From NCBI GenBank assembly GCA_016303175.1, contig JAEDMF010000057.1:1-10090 (forward strand): a stretch of DNA of 10,090 nucleotides. Reading direction: 5' to 3'. Numbering within the stretch: position 1 is the stretch's first letter; each line of letters begins with the position of its first letter. This document shows, one piece after another, positions 6,292 to 10,090 of the stretch. This stretch comes from Bacteroidales bacterium. Lineage in GTDB: Bacteria > Bacteroidota > Bacteroidia > Bacteroidales > UBA932. Both the position numbers and the translations under genes were made by a program. The notes under the pieces are model-generated. The model was not told where the DNA came from. It worked only from the letters and a program-made list of their open reading frames with translations, and searched no databases.

Positions 6292-8721
6292 CTAAAATCC
6301 GAAGCGCAAACCTACAGTGAAATTGCGGCCGAGACCCCAGAAACCCCTGAAGGTCGCGAGGTCGTGATTTGCTCCATCCTTGCCCCTTTCTATATATATG
6401 GTATTGAGCAGGTTGTTGCCTTGGGCGAAGACAGTGACACTGTAGCGGTCCCACGAGCCCTTCCACGCCACATCCGCGCCGAGCAGATGGTAGCCGGGAA
6501 TGCGGTACGAAGTCGCCCTGTCATCGGGATTCGTGCGAGTCGTAGGGTCGAAATCGGCATACATCCTGTCGTTGAACTGCCAGTTTACACCTATGCTGAA
6601 CCCTAAGGGAATCAGGAACTTGACGTCGGCTCCGACCTGGGTCTGAGGTGCATCCGCAACAGGCAGACCGTCGCAAAATACATTCACAGTACCTATTTCC
6701 ACGCCGGAGTAATCATCGTAGATTGTGGCCTGAACGTCGTTCTTCCAGCGCCAATCTCCTATTGAGGCAAAGGCATTGAACTCCAGCCACCTTCCCGCTT
6801 TCTGAAAAATGCTCAATTCGGCTCCGTAGTGCAAGGCATCCAGTCCGGTTATCATATATTTCACATCGTCCGAGTCGTACTGTCTGTACTTGGATGACAT
6901 CAGGGATTTGTTTTTCCAGTATGCTGCATAGCCGGTAAGTTCCAGATTGCCGCTTCCCCATACCCAACGCCAGCCGAGTTCGCCGAGGGTATTCTGTTCG
7001 TTCTTCACTCCCTTGGTCACCTCGTTGTTGCCGGAAGAAAACCATACATTGCTGTAGGGCAGACGGCTGTACCATCCCGCATTGGCATAGACACTGTGGC
7101 CCTTGCCTGCCTTGAAAAGCACGCCTCCCTTGATGCTGCCGCCCACGCCTCCTGCTGCCTTGCTCCATACATCGTCACCGATGTAATTGTACTTATCCCA
7201 CCTTCGGACAGAGGCTCCGAAGAGGGACATGCCGAGGTTGGCGTTTACCCGCTTGGATTCATAAGAAGCTGAAAGATAAGCTGTTCCGTGATATATCCGC
7301 TTGCCGTTGTCGGTACGGACATAATCGCCCACCTGCTTCTCGCTCACACGCCCTGCCTGGCCTGCAAGAGACTTGCCTGCATAGTCCTCATACCAGAAAT
7401 CGCCGCCCAGGAGATCAGTAATCTGCTCCCCTTCCCAAGTATGGTAGAGTTGGGCGTGAAGGCCGGCTCCGAGGGTGAAGCCCTTCCCAAGTTTATACTC
7501 CAAACTGGAGATTGCGCCGGCGTGAGTATGGCCTGCCATATACTGGGTAAGGATGTTCACCGAAGATCCGTCGGCATTACGGTTGGCTGCGAGGGCGGAA
7601 TAGAAATCAATCTGACCGTCGGTGCCGACATAGGACGAAAGGGGCCTGCCCTTTGTCTCAGACCAGCGGCCGCCTCCGTTGCCAATGGCCACATAAACGG
7701 AGTTCTTCATCGAAATGCGCTCGCCGTTCCATATATGCTGGAGGGTGAAATACGGCTTATAGTAATTGTTCAGGCTCATATTGAAGGGTTTGCCACCCAA
7801 CATACCCCAGTTTTTGTTGTAGCTGAGGCCGTATTTCTCAATCTCTTCGCTGCTGAGCCTTGATGAACGCTGTTCGTGCTGCTCGGGAGAACCGAGGGCA
7901 GTGAAAATAAGGCTGTGCTCATTGGAAAAGCGCTTGCTCACGTTCAGCATATAGGCATAAGAATTCACCTTGGTGGCATCCACATAGCCGTTTCCGCCAA
8001 CATACGAGCCCATCAGGTTGAAGGACCAGCCTTTGGGAAGAGCGCCGCTGCTGATTTTCACATAGGCCTTGACCGTTCCGAAGTGGGAGCCTATGACACC
8101 GGCCTCGCCGCCAAGAGTCTCAGAAGGAGTATCGGTAATAATATTGACCGAGCCACCTACCGAGCCGTCGGAAAGCAGGGAAGCGCCCACACCCTTCTGC
8201 ACCTGAATGGCATAGGTCGCGTCAGCAAGTCCCATCCAGTTGTTCCAGTACATACTCCCGGTGACGAGGCCGCTGATGGGAATGCCGTTGAGAAGGACGG
8301 AGATATTGTCTTGGCCGAAACCGCGGATATTCAGTTTTGCATCGCCGTAACTACCTGATTCTGAGGTAGCATAAAGGCCGGGTATGCCCTTCATCAACTC
8401 GGGAAAGGTGCGGGCGGAGGCTTTCTCCTGAAGTTTCGCGGCATCCAATGTCACGAGACGGAGAGCACTGCGGCTGACATCGCTGAAATTGGCCCTGACG
8501 GTAACCTCCCTGAGAGTCAGAGTGTCAAGAAGGGAAAACGCCTCGGGCCCGGAAGAGGTCGACGAGCCTGACGCGGAGTTCGCGGAGCTGGCAGGGATGA
8601 CGGACACCGCGGGGTTCGCGGGGGTGGCGGCAGATGTTCTGCCGGGGGCATCAGCTGCAGCGGATACGGAGCCAGCTGCAAGGAGAATTGCGATGCCCAT
8701 AAGAATCACATTAGATTTCAT
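6292..8721 (-). CDS. TonB-dependent outer-membrane receptor, probable flavin transporter
   Basis: This 809-residue protein is a TBDR, which uses TonB/ExbBD energy to pull a ligand through an outer-membrane barrel. A Sec signal peptide (residues 1 to about 21, cut after SVSA) is followed by a Ser/Ala/Pro-rich stretch to about 60, and then a TonB-box-like segment DTLTLREVTVRA. The plug domain covers about 70-198, with FPELMKGIPGLYA, LNIRGFGQDNISVLLNGIPI, and GVGASLLSDGSVGGSVNIIT. The rest is a 22-strand-type barrel ending in the aromatic residue expected by the BAM insertion machinery (VGLRFGF). The carboxypeptidase-regulatory-like N-domain common in Bacteroidetes SusC proteins is absent and no SusD gene follows, so this is closer to metal, siderophore and vitamin receptors than to glycan receptors. 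The ligand is inferred only from the FMN riboswitch in its leader. An iron or cobalamin ligand is the main alternative. The start is fixed by the signal peptide and lies directly after the U-tract of the leader terminator. Confidence 0.92.
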   Translation of the reverse strand: MKSNVILMGIAILLAAGSVSAAADAPGRTSAATPANPAVSVIPASSANSASGSSTSSGPEAFSLLDTLTLREVTVRANFSDVSRSALRLVTLDAAKLQEKASARTFPELMKGIPGLYATSESGSYGDAKLNIRGFGQDNISVLLNGIPISGLVTGSMYWNNWMGLADATYAIQVQKGVGASLLSDGSVGGSVNIITDTPSETLGGEAGVIGSHFGTVKAYVKISSGALPKGWSFNLMGSYVGGNGYVDATKVNSYAYMLNVSKRFSNEHSLIFTALGSPEQHEQRSSRLSSEEIEKYGLSYNKNWGMLGGKPFNMSLNNYYKPYFTLQHIWNGERISMKNSVYVAIGNGGGRWSETKGRPLSSYVGTDGQIDFYSALAANRNADGSSVNILTQYMAGHTHAGAISSLEYKLGKGFTLGAGLHAQLYHTWEGEQITDLLGGDFWYEDYAGKSLAGQAGRVSEKQVGDYVRTDNGKRIYHGTAYLSASYESKRVNANLGMSLFGASVRRWDKYNYIGDDVWSKAAGGVGGSIKGGVLFKAGKGHSVYANAGWYSRLPYSNVWFSSGNNEVTKGVKNEQNTLGELGWRWVWGSGNLELTGYAAYWKNKSLMSSKYRQYDSDDVKYMITGLDALHYGAELSIFQKAGRWLEFNAFASIGDWRWKNDVQATIYDDYSGVEIGTVNVFCDGLPVADAPQTQVGADVKFLIPLGFSIGVNWQFNDRMYADFDPTTRTNPDDRATSYRIPGYHLLGADVAWKGSWDRYSVTVFAQGNNLLNTIYIERGKDGANHDLATFRGFWGLGRNFTVGLRFGF

Positions 8722-8763
8722 AAAAAAAACCTTAAATTGTTACTTATGGCATACAATTCAAGG
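8722..8763 (-). terminator. Riboswitch expression platform: intrinsic terminator against the start codon
   Basis: On the minus-strand RNA, CCUUGAAUUGU (8763-8753) pairs with ACAAUUUAAGG (8740-8730) over 11 positions with one G-U and no mismatch. The loop is 12 nt and eight U residues (8729-8722) follow. The AUG of the TBDR is the very next base. This is a textbook intrinsic terminator, placed so that its formation would also bury the bases around the start codon. With the aptamer ending 27 nt upstream, it is the obvious output module of the FMN riboswitch. Confidence 0.87.
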
Positions 8764-8790
8764 CATTGATTCCAAAATCACTTTCGGAAA

Positions 8791-8897
8791 TCTTCTTCTT
8801 TCATCCAGACTATACTGTCGGTACCGTAATCGCAACGGTTCTTGCCTCTCGGCTCGCGGACTTTACCGCCGATCGGGAATTTCACCCTGCCCTGAAG
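8791..8897 (-). ncRNA. FMN riboswitch aptamer (RFN element)
   Basis: The minus-strand RNA carries the conserved RFN blocks in order: CUUCAGGGCAGGGUGAAAUU, then CCCGAUCGGCGGUAAAGUCC, GCGAGCC, a variable hairpin ACCGU-UGCGAUU-ACGGU, then CCGACAGUAUAGUCUGGAUG and the closing GAAGAAG. P1 is formed by CUUC with GAAG. Size (about 107 nt) and spacing fit the Rfam FMN family RF00050. The aptamer binds FMN and in known cases switches off riboflavin synthesis or uptake genes when FMN is plentiful. Here the only downstream target is a TonB-dependent receptor. A promoter lies just upstream and a terminator just downstream. Confidence 0.95.
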
Positions 8898-8909
8898 TTT
8901 ATGCGGACG

Positions 8910-8941
8910 CAAATTTACTATGTCACACAGAAAAAAGCAAA
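8910..8941 (-). promoter_or_regulatory. Bacteroidetes-type promoter for the riboswitch and TBDR
   Basis: The minus strand has TTTG (8941-8938), 20 nt, then TAAATTTG (8917-8910), a full match to the Bacteroidetes sigma factor consensus TTTG/TAnnTTTG. Transcription would start near 8903-8905, about 6 to 8 nt before the aptamer, so the RNA leader would be about 180 nt. The position relative to the aptamer makes this the likely operon promoter. Confidence 0.78.
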
Positions 8942-8970
8942 TAATTTTTTGAAAACTATCACGGAGGGCT

Positions 8971-9405
8971 CTATTGTCCTCGGGTGTAAACGGTAACTAC
9001 CGTTTTTTGACGAGAACAGCCATCTTTGATGCGCTCCTTTAAAGGTTTGCGCAATGACTTTAAGGCCTTGTAAGAAGACAGGCTCCCAAGGTCCTTCAAT
9101 ACGACAAGTACCAGTAATCTACCGCAAGGTGCTTGCATGTAATCAGAAAATGAACTAGGCCGCAATCCCTTCTCATTCTTTCGGAGCAAAATGGAATAGT
9201 CTCTCTTCTTGTGGTTCCATGACGAAAAGATGCTTATGCATCCACGGAGGCAAACGACTATAATAAGGATTTGCGGAATGAGAAACCACAGAGACTTTTG
9301 GTATAAAGGAACAACTCCTATGCCCACTCCGCAGAAAAGCAGGAGAAAAGCATAGAAGTTGAGAAATAGGAATCTTCCAAATGAACAAATTCCCTTGTCT
9401 GCCAT
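8971..9405 (-). CDS. Small two-helix membrane protein of unknown function
   Basis: This 144-residue protein has two hydrophobic helices at about 11-33 and 37-57, then a basic, soluble C-terminal half that includes SDYMQAPCGRLLVLVVLKDLG at about 87-107 (a single segment, read in two parts: SDYMQAPCGR and LLVLVVLKDLG). It ends in a basic stretch with KPLKERIKDGCSRQKTVV. I do not recognise a named family, though the APCGR motif with following hydrophobic strand looks like a conserved core. Its ATG overlaps the stop of the PH-like gene by one base (TAATG), so the two are translationally coupled and their products may work together at the inner membrane. It ends 30 bp before the -33 box of the TBDR promoter; I see no clear terminator between them, so some readthrough into the riboswitch leader is possible. 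Confidence 0.75.
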   Translation of the reverse strand: MADKGICSFGRFLFLNFYAFLLLFCGVGIGVVPLYQKSLWFLIPQILIIVVCLRGCISIFSSWNHKKRDYSILLRKNEKGLRPSSFSDYMQAPCGRLLVLVVLKDLGSLSSYKALKSLRKPLKERIKDGCSRQKTVVTVYTRGQ

Positions 9406-9842
9406 TACTGAGCTGACTGGATGACCTTGTAAATAGTATTCACAAGCTCTGCAGTCTCTGCCTCATGCATTCCTTTCAATTGAATCGAAGTGCGCTGTGT
9501 GAATGCATCATAATACAATGAATAAGCCTGGCAGAAGCAGCCACAAAAAGTACCGGTCTTGATGTAACCGACCTCCTTGACACTGCTGGGAAGCACGTAC
9601 CTGATATTCTTGCCCGTATTGAAAACCCAGCAGGCAACGTTCTGGCGAATCTCAATCACGCGCTTGTTTGTAATGACAACATAACCCTTCTTTTTGAATC
9701 CAAGAATAAGGCCAATAATTCTGTTGATTTCGCCAATGATTTGGGCAATTGGATTTGAACTGGACGCCCAGAGTTCGGCCTCCAACTCAGCTACCAGCTC
9801 TTCACCTTCAGTGAGGATGACACCTGATTTTAATTTTTCCAT
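9405..9842 (-). CDS. Small bacterial PH-like domain protein
   Basis: This 145-residue protein has no signal peptide and a short Ile/Leu/Gly-rich stretch at about 36-50 (IGEINRIIGLILGF). The segment GYVVITNKRVIEI at about 53-65 is the hallmark strand pair of bacterial PH-like (bPH) domains, which often carry a (V/I)TNKR(V/I) motif. It is followed by further beta strands (IRYVLPSSVKEVGYI, SIQLKG) and a C-terminal helix (AETAELVNTIYKVIQS), the usual PH order. A Cys-rich FCGCFC segment at about 99-104 could bind metal or be a lipid-facing turn. Such domains commonly sit on membranes or in envelope-stress proteins, but no function can be assigned here. It heads a two-gene unit with the membrane protein that follows. 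I see no convincing promoter directly upstream. Confidence 0.72.
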   Translation of the reverse strand: MEKLKSGVILTEGEELVAELEAELWASSSNPIAQIIGEINRIIGLILGFKKKGYVVITNKRVIEIRQNVACWVFNTGKNIRYVLPSSVKEVGYIKTGTFCGCFCQAYSLYYDAFTQRTSIQLKGMHEAETAELVNTIYKVIQSAQ

Positions 9843-10056
9843 AACAAAATATGTTATAATACAGACCCGTAGATTCTATTATTCACATTAGCCAGCGGGT
9901 CCTAATGTCCGGCCAAGGCGAAATAAGGGATGACATTAAAGTAAAAGATGCCGTATCAATCATTTAGCTGGAAGTAAATATAATGGAAAAGATTGAGTCT
10001 TACAAAAATATATGCATATTTTTTTTGAAATTATATTTTTTTGAGTCTTTTTCCAG
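9843..10056. other. AT-rich intergenic region between divergent units
   Basis: I see no gene here. It separates the minus-strand PH-like gene from the plus-strand promoter at the right edge. The minus strand has TATTTTTG near 10013-10020 range that matches the -7 consensus loosely but lacks an upstream TTG. An all-A/T inverted repeat (AAAAATAT and ATATTTTT around ATGC, 10004-10023) is followed by three T residues on the plus strand; it is too weak to call a terminator. Confidence 0.5.
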
Positions 10057-10087
10057 TTGACGCACATTCTTTTTTTCAATACCTTTG
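10057..10087 (+). promoter_or_regulatory. Plus-strand Bacteroidetes promoter reading out of the window
   Basis: TTG at 10057-10059, a 20-nt spacer, and TACCTTTG at 10080-10087 followed by C give a near-ideal Bacteroidetes promoter. A T-rich run fills the spacer. The transcript would start just past the right edge, so the next gene to the right is predicted to be on the plus strand and divergent from everything in this window. Confidence 0.8.
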
Positions 10088-10090
10088 CGT

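Noticed and set aside
8744..8766. Two minimal reading frames (AUG CCU UGA and AUG CCA UAA) in the riboswitch leader
   Set aside because: Both fall in or beside the terminator hairpin and are only two codons long; expected by chance in such a leader.
8988..9008. Perfect inverted repeat AAACGGTA-AC-TACCGTTT followed by TTT on the plus strand
   Set aside because: It lies inside the 3' end of the minus-strand membrane-protein gene, no plus-strand gene runs into it, and the minus strand lacks a U-tract after it. Best explained by coding sequence, though a weak antisense terminator cannot be excluded.
9864..9901. Inverted repeat GACCCG ... CGGGTC upstream of the PH-like gene
   Set aside because: Only 6 bp with a 26-nt spacer, no U-tract and no other support; compatible with chance.

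Overview
This window reads as a piece of a Bacteroidales chromosome (phylum Bacteroidota). The signs are two or more promoters of the Bacteroidetes type (TTG, about 20 nt, TAnnTTTG), no obvious Shine-Dalgarno sequences, a run of large lipoproteins of families typical of gut Bacteroidales (DUF4493, PCMD, fimbrillin-like), and a TonB-dependent receptor (TBDR). Genus cannot be fixed from sequence alone. Every gene seen lies on the minus strand, so the layout below runs from high to low coordinates.

Right part (about 9842 to 8971): two small genes joined by a one-base TAATG overlap. They encode a cytoplasmic bacterial PH-like protein and a two-helix membrane protein. To their right is about 250 bp of AT-rich intergenic DNA that ends in a good plus-strand promoter firing out of the window.

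Centre right (8941 to 8722): a compact regulatory leader. A Bacteroidetes promoter is followed at once by an FMN riboswitch aptamer (RFN element) with nearly all its signature blocks. Then comes a perfect 11-bp terminator hairpin whose eight-U tract runs straight into the AUG of the TBDR gene (8721 to 6292). This is the main discovery of the window: flavin sensing appears to control an outer-membrane active-transport receptor, so the receptor is probably a flavin (riboflavin/FMN or flavin-carrier) importer.

Centre to left (6134 to 1): five tightly packed genes follow in the same direction: a fimbrillin-like/jelly-roll lipoprotein, three lipoproteins with DUF4493 domains (the last also with FN3-like and PCMD domains), and the start of an outer-membrane beta-barrel protein cut by the window edge. 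Two junctions are ATGA overlaps and one is an 8-bp overlap, so these five are almost surely one transcription unit. Whether they also belong to the riboswitch-controlled TBDR unit is open. The 157-bp gap between receptor and lipoproteins holds a 17-pair hairpin that folds better on the minus-strand RNA, then a second small inverted repeat touching a -7-like box.

Working model: when FMN is scarce the leader is read through, the TBDR is made, and surface lipoproteins (at least one with a K-D-D surface-export signal after the lipid Cys) may help capture the ligand, as BtuG does for the cobalamin receptor BtuB. No SusD homologue, inner-membrane riboflavin permease or rib biosynthesis gene is present in the window.
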